Notes: generated by a model not told the origin, from the letters alone. A DNA stretch of 6,057 nt from Aquificaceae bacterium (GCA_015490105.1 WFYK01000198.1:1-6057); one strand, 5' to 3'. Positions 1 through 5,691 are shown, counted from the first letter of the stretch. Numbers and translations: made by a program.

Positions 1-792
1 ATAGTGGGGGACGTGAAGATAGTTCTCAGAAAGCTTATAAACGAGATCAAAAGGAAGGGCGCAAAGATTCTGTATCCGGAAGAGAGGGAGAAGTGGCTTG
101 AGCAGATAGAAAAGTGGAAGAAGCTCCACCCCTTGACCTACAGGAACTCAAAGAAGGTGATAAAACCCCAATACGTAATAGAGCAGATATACGAGGCAAC
201 CAAGGGAGACGCCATAATCGTCCCCGGTGTGGGACAGCACCAGATGTGGGCGGCGATGTTCTTTAAGTTCTCCTATCCGAGGCAGTTCCTGAACTCGGGC
301 GGACTCGGAACGATGGGCTTCGGTCTTCCCGCAGGAATAGGTGCAAAGATCGGAAGACCCGAAAAGGAGGTTTTCGTAGTTGACGGAGACGGGTCCTTTG
401 TGATGACCATGCAGGAGATAATAACCGCGGTCCAATACAAGATCCCTGTCAGGGTTGCCATTATCAACAACGCTTACTTAGGTATGGTCCGCCAGTGGCA
501 GGAGCTCTTCTACGACAAGAGGTATTCTGAGGTTGACTTGGCGGTTCAGCCAGACTTTGTGAAGCTTGCGGAAGCTATGGGAGCGGTGGGCTTCAGGGCG
601 GAAAAACCCAAAGAGGTAAGAGAGATAATTGAGGAAGCTATGAAGATAGATGACAAGCCCGTGATAATGGACTTTGTGGTGGACAGGGAAGAGAACGTCC
701 TTCCCATGGTCCCGCCAGGTAAATCTTACAGGGACATGATCCTTGAAGATGGCAAGGGAACCGAAGCGGAGACCATGTATTTAGTGGGTTAG
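1..792 (+). CDS. ilvB: Acetohydroxyacid (acetolactate) synthase catalytic subunit, C-terminal part (5' end outside window)
   Basis: This is the thiamine-diphosphate enzyme that condenses pyruvate with a second pyruvate or with 2-ketobutyrate, the first common step of valine, leucine and isoleucine synthesis. The frame is open from base 1 (Ile-Val-Gly-Asp-Val-Lys, typical of the middle domain), so the GTG at base 4 is internal. About 263 codons are present, whereas the family is usually 550-600 residues. Visible landmarks are the GVGQHQMWAA segment, the GGLGTMGFGLPAG segment, and the ThDP/Mg motif, from GDGS (385-396) to the Asn-Asn pair (466-471). The GMVRQWQELFY segment follows, with the Met (484-486) and Trp (496-498) that line the substrate channel and the herbicide-binding region in this family. 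The C-terminal lid ends at TAG 790-792. ilvN follows after 13 bp, as expected for the two-subunit enzyme. Identification is firm; only the upstream part is missing. Confidence 0.97.
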   Translation: MVGDVKIVLRKLINEIKRKGAKILYPEEREKWLEQIEKWKKLHPLTYRNSKKVIKPQYVIEQIYEATKGDAIIVPGVGQHQMWAAMFFKFSYPRQFLNSGGLGTMGFGLPAGIGAKIGRPEKEVFVVDGDGSFVMTMQEIITAVQYKIPVRVAIINNAYLGMVRQWQELFYDKRYSEVDLAVQPDFVKLAEAMGAVGFRAEKPKEVREIIEEAMKIDDKPVIMDFVVDREENVLPMVPPGKSYRDMILEDGKGTEAETMYLVG

Positions 793-800
793 AAGGAGGA
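793..800 (+). promoter_or_regulatory. Ribosome binding site of ilvN
   Basis: AAGGAGGA directly follows the ilvB stop codon and lies five bases before the ATG at 806. It is the strongest Shine-Dalgarno sequence among the gene starts in this window, and it supports that start and the 19-residue N-terminal extension it implies. Confidence 0.85.
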
Positions 801-805
801 TTTGT

Positions 806-1366
806 ATGGACATTACCGTATCCAAAGCTCCCAAGTATAGGAAAACCCCTAAGGGTCAGGTAAGAAAGCACATAATAAACGTAAAGGTCAGAAACGAAAT
901 AGGCGTTCTTGCACGCATAGCTACGCTGATTTCGGGCAAAGGCTATAACATAGAGGGACTATCCGTGGGAGAAACCCACGAGCCCGGAATTTCGCGTATG
1001 ACAATAGAGGTCATCGGAGACGACATAGTAATCGACCAGGTGGTAAAACAGCTCAGGAAACTCATAGACACCCTCAAGGTAAGCGATATTACCGACGTTC
1101 CTCATGTGGAAAGGGAGCTCGTTCTTATAAAGGTTCACACACCCACCGCAAGGGCAAGGGACGAAGTATTAAGGATAGCGGAGATCTTCAGAGGTAAGAT
1201 CGTGGATGTTTCCCCCGAAACATACACACTCGAAGTTACCGGAGACGAAGACAAGATAAACGCCATAGTTGAACTTCTAAAACCCTTCGGTATAAAGGAA
1301 ATGGCACGGACAGGTAAAGTTGCTATGAGAAGAGAAATGAACGTAGAAGAAGCGTCCGAGCCATGA
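806..1366 (+). CDS. ilvN: Acetohydroxyacid synthase small (regulatory) subunit
   Basis: This is the regulatory subunit (also named ilvH), which activates the IlvB catalytic subunit and confers valine feedback inhibition. The 186 residues comprise an N-terminal ACT domain at about 24-97 (INVKVRNEIGVLARIA, then GKGYNIEGLSVG) and a C-terminal ACT-like domain at about 100-175 (HVERELVLIKV, then EIFRGKIVDVSPETYTLEVTG). Asn30, Gly33 and Asn48 match Asn11, Gly14 and Asn29 of E. coli IlvH, which line the valine site, so feedback control by valine is likely retained (inference). Relative to E. coli IlvH (163 residues) there is a basic 19-residue N-terminal extension, supported by the strong ribosome binding site at 793-800, and a short acidic tail. 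The stop TGA (1364-1366) overlaps the ATG of the next gene as ATGA, suggesting translational coupling. Confidence 0.96.
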   Translation: MDITVSKAPKYRKTPKGQVRKHIINVKVRNEIGVLARIATLISGKGYNIEGLSVGETHEPGISRMTIEVIGDDIVIDQVVKQLRKLIDTLKVSDITDVPHVERELVLIKVHTPTARARDEVLRIAEIFRGKIVDVSPETYTLEVTGDEDKINAIVELLKPFGIKEMARTGKVAMRREMNVEEASEP

Positions 1367-1605
1367 TAGGGAAAAACTACCGAGGCATATTCAGTAAAAT
1401 GGGGGAGGGTCTGTTAGAAAAACTCATAGAGGATTTGAAAAAGGAGCTCGAGCAAAAACCTAATGATCCCGAAATCCTCTACAAGCTGGGTGTTGCTTAC
1501 GTGCGCGTGGGGAAAGTGGATGAAGCCAGGAAGGTTTACAAAGAGCTAAAGAATATCGATCAGGAAAAAGCCAAAGAGCTTCTGGATATGATATACGAGC
1601 TTTGA
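1363..1605 (+). CDS. Small single-TPR protein of unknown function
   Basis: This encodes an 80-residue, mostly helical and highly charged protein. Residues 35-66 fit one tetratricopeptide repeat: Leu-Gly-x-x-Tyr in the first helix (YKLGVAYVRVG) and Asp-Glu-Ala-Arg in the second (KVDEARKVYKEL). A capping helix, EKAKELLDMIYEL, ends the protein. There is no signal peptide or membrane segment, so it is probably cytoplasmic. A lone TPR usually mediates protein-protein contact, but no partner can be named. The chosen ATG overlaps the ilvN stop by 4 bp (ATGA); an in-frame ATG at 1399 would give a 68-residue protein that starts just before the first helix. Neither start has a clear Shine-Dalgarno sequence, and the coupled ATGA start is preferred on context. 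The ORF has the same Glu/Lys-rich composition and codon style as its neighbours, and folP begins 22 bp downstream. Confidence 0.75.
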   Translation: MIGKNYRGIFSKMGEGLLEKLIEDLKKELEQKPNDPEILYKLGVAYVRVGKVDEARKVYKELKNIDQEKAKELLDMIYEL

Positions 1606-1627
1606 TCCCGTAAAATTACTCCCACGA

Positions 1628-2812
1628 ATGCTTATAAAAAGTTTCTCCTCGGAGGACCTTTTTTACAAGTTTCTCAAGGAAAGGGTAGGGGTATTTTTCA
1701 AGCATGCCAAGGAGAGATCTCAAGAGGGTGTATTTTACTGCGTATACTTTGAGTGGAGTTCGGATACCAAACCTTTGATCGTGTCCGCACAAAAAGTATC
1801 CATCTTCGTAGGTGAAGGAAAAGTAGCGGTCTGCGGTAGCGAAAGCAACATAAAGGACTTTTGCTCGAACCTCGTAAAGTTTCCCCAAACTAAAAATCTT
1901 GCCAAAGAGATACTGCAAGCCCTTATAGACTTTCGAAAGCGAAACTTCAAAATTCAGTTCAGAAACAAGATCCTCCCTTTGGGTCTGAAGACCGCATTGA
2001 TGGGTGTTTTGAATGTTACCCCCGATTCTTTCTCAGACGGAGGACTCTACGTTAAACCTGAAGATGCTCTCAAAAGGGCAATTCAGATGGTTCAGGAGGG
2101 GGCGGACATAATAGACGTAGGTGGGGAATCCACGCGACCGGGATCTAAAAGGATAAGTGCTCAGGAAGAATTAAACAGGGTTCTGCCCGCACTTAAGCTT
2201 ATCCGTAAAGAACTCCCGGACGTGTGGATATCGGTAGACACTTACAAGTCGGAAGTCGCACGAGTCTGTCTGGAGGAAGGGGCGGACATCATAAACGATG
2301 TTAGCGGAGGAACCTTTGACCCTAAGATGTTCGAAGTTATCTCTTCCTACCGTTGTCCTTACATTTTGGGTCATATCAAGGGTAGGCCCGAAACGTGGAA
2401 AGAAGAGCCGATAATCTACGAAGACGTGGTTGGCGAGATAGTAGATTGGTTCAGAAAAAAAATGGAAAGATTGAAAGAAAGTAACTACCCGCTCGAGGGG
2501 TTAATTCTCGATCCAGGTATAGGCTTCGGGAAACTTCCCGAACACAACGTGGAGATACTGAGTAGGTTTGAAGAGTTTAGGATTTTGGGAAGGCCTCTTG
2601 CGGTAGGTGTTTCGAGAAAGTCATTCATCGGACTTATACTTGAAGGTTTCTTAGGAAGAAAAACCCAACCGAGTGAGAGGCTTTTCGGAAGCTTAGGAGC
2701 GGTAGCACCCGCGGTGATCAAAGGAGCACACATAGTCAGGGCCCACGACGTTAAGGCAACGAGGGAGTTTCTCGCTCTTTTAGACGCGGTAAGGACATAC
2801 GATGGTGTTTGA
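1628..2812 (+). CDS. folP: Dihydropteroate synthase with N-terminal extension domain
   Basis: The enzyme joins 6-hydroxymethyl-dihydropterin diphosphate to p-aminobenzoate to make dihydropteroate in folate synthesis (cytoplasm). The TIM-barrel domain spans about residues 115-390 and has every family signature: LMGVLNVTPDSFSDGG (124-139), GADIIDVGGESTRPG (158-172), SVDT (202-205), ADIINDVSGG, the HIKGRPETW loop (usually HMRGTPxTM), LILDPGIGFGK, the KSFIG motif (331-335) and the C-terminal RAHDV (371-375). Typical DHPS is about 260-290 residues; this one is 394 because of about 115 residues ahead of the barrel. From memory of the family, the end of that extension (KVAVCGSESNIKDFCSNL, then an amphipathic helix) resembles the N-terminal domain of long DHPS proteins in Geobacter-like bacteria. 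There is no clear Shine-Dalgarno sequence before ATG 1628, so coupling to the upstream gene is likely. The function is firm and the exact start less so. Confidence 0.95.
   Translation: MLIKSFSSEDLFYKFLKERVGVFFKHAKERSQEGVFYCVYFEWSSDTKPLIVSAQKVSIFVGEGKVAVCGSESNIKDFCSNLVKFPQTKNLAKEILQALIDFRKRNFKIQFRNKILPLGLKTALMGVLNVTPDSFSDGGLYVKPEDALKRAIQMVQEGADIIDVGGESTRPGSKRISAQEELNRVLPALKLIRKELPDVWISVDTYKSEVARVCLEEGADIINDVSGGTFDPKMFEVISSYRCPYILGHIKGRPETWKEEPIIYEDVVGEIVDWFRKKMERLKESNYPLEGLILDPGIGFGKLPEHNVEILSRFEEFRILGRPLAVGVSRKSFIGLILEGFLGRKTQPSERLFGSLGAVAPAVIKGAHIVRAHDVKATREFLALLDAVRTYDGV
2791..2795 (+). promoter_or_regulatory. Ribosome binding site of cdaA inside folP
   Basis: AAGGA lies within the last folP codons, six bases before the ATG at 2802. 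It supports starting cdaA inside folP, with an 11-bp overlap. Confidence 0.55.
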
Positions 2813-3566
2813 ACCTATAGTTGAGATACTGAGCTACAGGGACATTATCGACATCTTAGCGGTAGCGGTCTTTATATACCTCCTTATACGCTTTCTCATA
2901 CTCACGAGGGGTGCCCAGATTCTCAAAGCCCTCATCCTGGTAGGTTTTCTGTGGGCCTTTGCGGAGATACTTGAACTAAGGACGGTTTCTTGGATATTTG
3001 AAAAGCTTTGGACCTTAGGCCTTTTTTCCGTAGTGGTTATATTCCAACCTGAAATCCGCAAGGCCATAACCCGCATAGGGGAGAAAGCAAAAGTTATTAA
3101 ACTGTCTTCAGTAGAAGAGAGGACGGTAGAGAGGATCGTCCGTGCTTGCAGATTCATGTCCGATCGCCAGATCGGTGCACTCATAGTTATAGAGAGATCG
3201 CAGGACTTGGAAGATCTCATAGAGGGATGTGTATACATAGACGCTACCGTATCCGTCGAATTACTCATAAGTATCTTCTATCCCATGACTCCCCTTCACG
3301 ACGGAGCTGTGGTGATAAGGGGGGAGAGGATAGCGTATGCCTCTTGTGTTCTGCCCCTTTCAAAGGGTGTAGATCTTCCAAAAAAATACGGCACGCGTCA
3401 CAGGGCAGCGGTCGGTATAACTGAAGAAAGCGACGCGGTATCTATAGTTGTGTCTGAGGAAACGGGGGAGATCTCCTTGGCGGTTGACGGTAAACTCGAA
3501 AGGAACCTCGACCCGGAAACCCTAAAGGACAGGCTCTCAGAACTTCTGGGAATAAAGTCAGATTAG
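2802..3566 (+). CDS. cdaA: Membrane-bound diadenylate cyclase (CdaA/DacA family)
   Basis: This enzyme makes the second messenger c-di-AMP from two ATP; in other bacteria c-di-AMP controls potassium and osmolyte uptake and cell-wall homeostasis. The 254 residues match the usual CdaA length and layout. There are three predicted membrane helices (about 15-34, 41-58 and 63-81), then a short linker, then a cytoplasmic DAC (DisA_N) domain at about 95-250. The two catalytic motifs are intact: DGA at 167-169 (PLHDGAVVIRGERIAYASC) and RHR at 199-201 (KKYGTRHRAAVGITEESDA). The protein should therefore be active. The ATG overlaps the end of folP by 11 bp. The partners often found next to cdaA, cdaR (ybbR) and glmM, do not follow; instead the gene ends tail to tail against carB with a 4-bp overlap. 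As I recall, folP next to cdaA also occurs in Geobacter-like genomes. The function is firm. Confidence 0.95.
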   Translation: MVFEPIVEILSYRDIIDILAVAVFIYLLIRFLILTRGAQILKALILVGFLWAFAEILELRTVSWIFEKLWTLGLFSVVVIFQPEIRKAITRIGEKAKVIKLSSVEERTVERIVRACRFMSDRQIGALIVIERSQDLEDLIEGCVYIDATVSVELLISIFYPMTPLHDGAVVIRGERIAYASCVLPLSKGVDLPKKYGTRHRAAVGITEESDAVSIVVSEETGEISLAVDGKLERNLDPETLKDRLSELLGIKSD

Positions 3567-5155
3567 AGATCCTGAAGGGCGTAAACCTTCAGCGATCTGT
3601 CCTTCAGTTTCTTAAAGCTCTCTATGGCCTTCAAGACCGCGTAGCCTCCCCTCACGGTGGTGGTATATGGAACCCTATGTTGAACCGCGGATCTTCTTAT
3701 GAAGTAGGCATCGCTTACTTCACGCCTTCCCGAAGGGGTGTTTATGATTAGGTGAATGGATCCGTTGGTTATCAGGTCTACCACATGGGGTCTTCCTTCA
3801 GAAACCTTAAGAACGTGGGTCGCCTGTATCCCGTTTTCCTTCAAAAATCTGTAAGTCCCCGTAGTAGCGTATATGTTAAAACCGATCCTCAAGAAACCCC
3901 TTGCAAGATCCAAAATCTTGGGCTTGTCTCTGTCAGCGACACTCAAGAAAACGTTGCCTTCTAAGGGAAGCCTGCTACCGGAAGCCAGCTGAGCTTTGTA
4001 AAAGGCAAGACCGAAGTCCTCGTCTATTCCCATTACCTCCCCCGTGCTTTTCATCTCAGGACCGAGAACGGGGTCAACCTCCGGGAACCTGTTCCAAGGG
4101 AAAACCACCTCCTTAACGCTGTATATACGCTTGCTTTTAGGCATAAAATCAGATGCAAAGTGAGCTTGACCTTTTTCTAATCTTTCGAAGACTTCCGGAA
4201 CTATGTCTTTTAGCTTCTTGCCGAGGGCTACTTTGGTGGCTATCTTAGCCAAGGGATAACCGATAGTTTTGCTAACGAAGGGAACGGTTCTGGAAGCTCT
4301 CGGATTTACTTCAAGGATATAGATCTCTCCATTCGAAACCGCAAACTGGACGTTTATAAGACCCTTAACCTGAAGAGCTTTTGCCAAGATCTTAGTCTGT
4401 TCTTTTATTTTCTCGACAATTTCCTCACTCAAAGTGTAGGGAGGAATAGAAGCTGCACTGTCTCCTGAGTGAACACCCGCCTCTTCTATGTGTTCCATAA
4501 CCGCACCTATGAGAACATCCTCTCCGTCGCTTACCGCGTCAACATCGAGCTCAACGCTGTCTCTGAGATATTTGTCTATAAGTATGGGCCTCTCGTAGCT
4601 AACGCTTACAGCTTCTTCCAAATAGCTGATCAGTTCCTCCTCATCGTAAACGATCCTCATAGCTCTCCCGCCAAGAACGTAGGAAGGTCTCACGAGCACC
4701 GGGAAGCCTATGTTCCTTGCTACCTCCAGAGCTTGATCTTTACTACGGGCGGTTCCACTTTCAGGCTGGCGGAGTCCGAGTTTTATTATCAACTCCCTGA
4801 AAAGCTGTCTGTCTTCAGCTATATCTATGCTTTCCGGAGGTGTTCCCAGTATGGGGACCCCTGCTTTCTTGAGAGGGAGAGCGAGCTTCAAAGGAGTCTG
4901 CCCGCCGAACTGAAGGATCACACCGTCGGGCTTTTCCCTTTCGATGATGCTAAGAACGTGCTCGAAAACTATCGGTTCAAAGTAGAGTCTATCCGCTGTA
5001 TCGTAGTCTGTAGAGACTGTTTCAGGGTTGCAGTTTACCATTATGGCTTCGTGACCTTCCTCCTGACAAGCAAAGACCGCATGGACACAAGCGTAATCGA
5101 ATTCTATCCCCTGACCTATCCTGTTGGGTCCGCTTCCGAGTATAAGTATCTTCAC
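3563..5155 (-). CDS. carB: Carbamoyl-phosphate synthase large subunit, C-terminal section (split CarB)
   Basis: This is the half of the large subunit that phosphorylates carbamate to carbamoyl phosphate, feeding arginine and pyrimidine synthesis. The 530 residues align with about residue 553 to the end of the roughly 1070-residue E. coli CarB. An N-terminal pre-ATP-grasp domain carries GSGPNRIGQGIEFDY and NPETVSTDYDTADRLYFEP. The ATP-grasp domain has RPSYVLGGRAM (156-166), an EHIEEAGVHSGDS segment and the metal-binding EVNPRASRTVPF (from 282). An MGS-like allosteric domain (about 400-520) has ATTGT (430-434) and LKVSEGRPH, the region that binds nucleotide effectors in E. coli. The N-terminal synthetase half, which activates bicarbonate, is not encoded upstream, where a divergent gene begins, so carB is a split gene as in Aquifex. 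The start is GTG (5155-5153); an in-frame TGA five codons upstream leaves no other start between them. The stop TAA overlaps the cdaA stop. Confidence 0.96.
   Translation of the reverse strand: MKILILGSGPNRIGQGIEFDYACVHAVFACQEEGHEAIMVNCNPETVSTDYDTADRLYFEPIVFEHVLSIIEREKPDGVILQFGGQTPLKLALPLKKAGVPILGTPPESIDIAEDRQLFRELIIKLGLRQPESGTARSKDQALEVARNIGFPVLVRPSYVLGGRAMRIVYDEEELISYLEEAVSVSYERPILIDKYLRDSVELDVDAVSDGEDVLIGAVMEHIEEAGVHSGDSAASIPPYTLSEEIVEKIKEQTKILAKALQVKGLINVQFAVSNGEIYILEVNPRASRTVPFVSKTIGYPLAKIATKVALGKKLKDIVPEVFERLEKGQAHFASDFMPKSKRIYSVKEVVFPWNRFPEVDPVLGPEMKSTGEVMGIDEDFGLAFYKAQLASGSRLPLEGNVFLSVADRDKPKILDLARGFLRIGFNIYATTGTYRFLKENGIQATHVLKVSEGRPHVVDLITNGSIHLIINTPSGRREVSDAYFIRRSAVQHRVPYTTTVRGGYAVLKAIESFKKLKDRSLKVYALQDL
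3567..3613 (+). terminator. Possible terminator hairpin(s) after cdaA, inside the 3' end of carB
   Basis: Immediately after the cdaA stop, bases 3567-3578 (AGATCCTGAAGG) can pair with 3586-3598 to give a 12-bp stem with one bulged C (3593) and a 7-base loop. An alternative hairpin pairs 3572-3581 (CTGAAGGGCG) with 3598-3607 (TGTCCTTCAG), ten pairs including two G-U, and is followed by the T-rich run TTTCTT (3608-3613). The second resembles an intrinsic terminator for the cdaA transcript, although its T-tract is short and interrupted and its loop is 16 bases. All of it also codes for the last residues of CarB on the other strand, so chance pairing from the repeated Leu-Lys codons cannot be excluded. 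Confidence 0.4.
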
Positions 5156-5164
5156 GCTGACCCA

Positions 5165-5193
5165 ATTATATCAACAAGGTAACCTAAGGGTAA
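5165..5193 (-). promoter_or_regulatory. Predicted sigma-70 promoter of carB
   Basis: On the minus strand there is a perfect -10 hexamer TATAAT (5170-5165). Seventeen bases upstream is a weak -35 hexamer TTACCC (5193-5188, three of six matches to TTGACA). Transcription would start near 5158, only two bases before the GTG start codon, which predicts a nearly leaderless mRNA. In keeping with that, there is no convincing Shine-Dalgarno sequence. The call rests mainly on the -10 box and its position. Confidence 0.5.
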
Positions 5194-5197
5194 CCTT
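5176..5197. repeat. Inverted repeat in the carB promoter spacer and -35 region
   Basis: AAGGTAACC (5176-5184) and GGTAACCTT (5189-5197) form an inverted repeat with eight of nine pairs around a TAAG centre. The core GGTAACC is also a direct repeat at 11-bp spacing, about one helical turn. It covers most of the spacer and the -35 hexamer of the predicted carB promoter, a usual place for a repressor site. Confidence 0.45.
5180..5192. promoter_or_regulatory. Operator-like 13-bp quasi-palindrome, copy 1 (carB side)
   Basis: TAACCTAAGGGTA is a near-palindrome (five of six pairs) that matches copy 2 at 5212-5224 in 11 of 13 positions. It overlaps the predicted -35 of carB. The implied consensus is TAACCTnAGGTTA. 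The binding protein is unknown. Confidence 0.4.
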
Positions 5198-5204
5198 TGA
5201 CTGC

Positions 5205-5210
5205 TATCAT
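5205..5210 (+). promoter_or_regulatory. Possible -10 box for the acidic exported protein gene
   Basis: TATCAT matches the -10 consensus in five of six positions and would place the transcript start near 5217, about seven bases before the ATG at 5224. No good -35 lies at the right distance. A TTGACT at 5197-5202 resembles a -35 but has no usable -10 downstream that avoids the start codon. The evidence is weak. Confidence 0.25.
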
Positions 5211-5211
5211 T

Positions 5212-5224
5212 TAACTTAAGGTTA
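5212..5224. promoter_or_regulatory. Operator-like 13-bp quasi-palindrome, copy 2 (plus-strand gene side)
   Basis: TAACTTAAGGTTA is the second copy of the element at 5180-5192. The centres are 32 bp apart, about three helical turns, so both would face the same side of the DNA. Its last base is the A of the plus-strand ATG, so bound protein would cover that gene's start. Confidence 0.4.
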
Positions 5225-5691
5225 TGAAGAAGTTTCTCTTACTTTTGCTTACTGTTTTGGCCTTTACCTTCTCTTCCGAGATGGAACAACTTCGGGAACT
5301 CCTTGAAGAGGTCAAGAAAGCTCCCCCGGAAGAAAGGTATAAGGTGATGAACAGGGTAAAGCTCCTCCTTAGGGAGATGAACAGAAGGGAAAGGGAAGAG
5401 GCTATAAGGGAAATTTACAGAGAACTTAAGGGTGAAAGGTATGAAAGGGAGGAACACGAACGCGAAGAGATGGTAGAGGAGTTTGAAGAAAGAGAACATG
5501 CAAGGGAGGAACTTCACGAGGAGATAGAAGAAAGGATGGAGGAGAAGTTTGAAAACTACAGAGAAGAATCTATGGAAAAAGAGGAAAGGGAAGAACTTGA
5601 AGATAGGGAAGAAATCTCGGAAAAACCTGAAGGTGTAGGAGATGCACCTGATAGGGGTGACAGAGATAGGGATAGAGATAGGGAAGATTAA
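5224..5691 (+). CDS. Exported Glu/Arg-rich helical protein of unknown function
   Basis: I do not recognise a family. The 155-residue product starts with a clear signal peptide (MKKFLLLLLTVLAFTFSS, cleavage near residues 18-19, no lipobox Cys), so it is probably periplasmic. Residues 20-70 form amphipathic helices with regular Leu/Val/Met positions. Residues 71-130 are almost entirely Glu and Arg with a few Met, His and Phe in i/i+4 spaced E-R patterns, typical of a coiled coil or a single charged alpha-helix. About one third of the mature protein is Glu. The last 15 residues are an Asp-Arg repeat. ATG 5224 is the only start that retains the signal peptide; AAGG lies only two bases before it, so translation may be close to leaderless. 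The coding strand is strongly purine-rich. The beta-barrel gene follows after 14 bp, which suggests an envelope operon. Confidence 0.75.
   Translation: MKKFLLLLLTVLAFTFSSEMEQLRELLEEVKKAPPEERYKVMNRVKLLLREMNRREREEAIREIYRELKGERYEREEHEREEMVEEFEEREHAREELHEEIEERMEEKFENYREESMEKEEREELEDREEISEKPEGVGDAPDRGDRDRDRDRED
5662..5685 (+). repeat. Two tandem 12-bp repeats encoding the Asp-Arg tail
   Basis: AGAGATAGGGAT (5662-5673) is followed directly by AGAGATAGGGAA (5674-5685), differing at one base. Together they encode part of the C-terminal Asp-Arg run of the preceding protein. A 12-bp unit keeps the frame, so copy number could vary without breaking the gene. Confidence 0.6.

Noticed and set aside
4..6. 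GTG near the left edge as a start codon
   Set aside because: The frame is open through base 1 and the encoded residues fit the middle of acetohydroxyacid synthase, so the true start is upstream of the window.
1606..1627. A promoter or terminator between the TPR gene and folP
   Set aside because: The 22-bp gap contains no hairpin, no T-run and no recognisable -35/-10 pair, so the genes are treated as co-transcribed.
1616..1918. A 100-codon minus-strand open frame opposite the FolP N-terminal extension
   Set aside because: It reads like a plausible protein, but the plus-strand frame is continuous with the DHPS domain and fits the gene run. Accepting it would require folP to start much later without any good start signal.
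2834..3268. A 144-codon minus-strand open frame opposite cdaA
   Set aside because: It is antisense to the membrane segments and early catalytic domain of an intact cdaA, and its translation shows no recognisable features.
4469..5182. A 237-codon plus-strand open frame opposite carB
   Set aside because: It lies wholly antisense to strongly conserved CarB sequence, has no ribosome binding site, and its translation resembles no family; it follows from the codon choice of carB.
5153..5224. Frameshift or deletion explaining the short carB
   Set aside because: The start coincides with the natural boundary between the two CarB halves, all C-terminal motifs are intact, and the DNA upstream is a promoter region for a divergent gene rather than decayed carB sequence.
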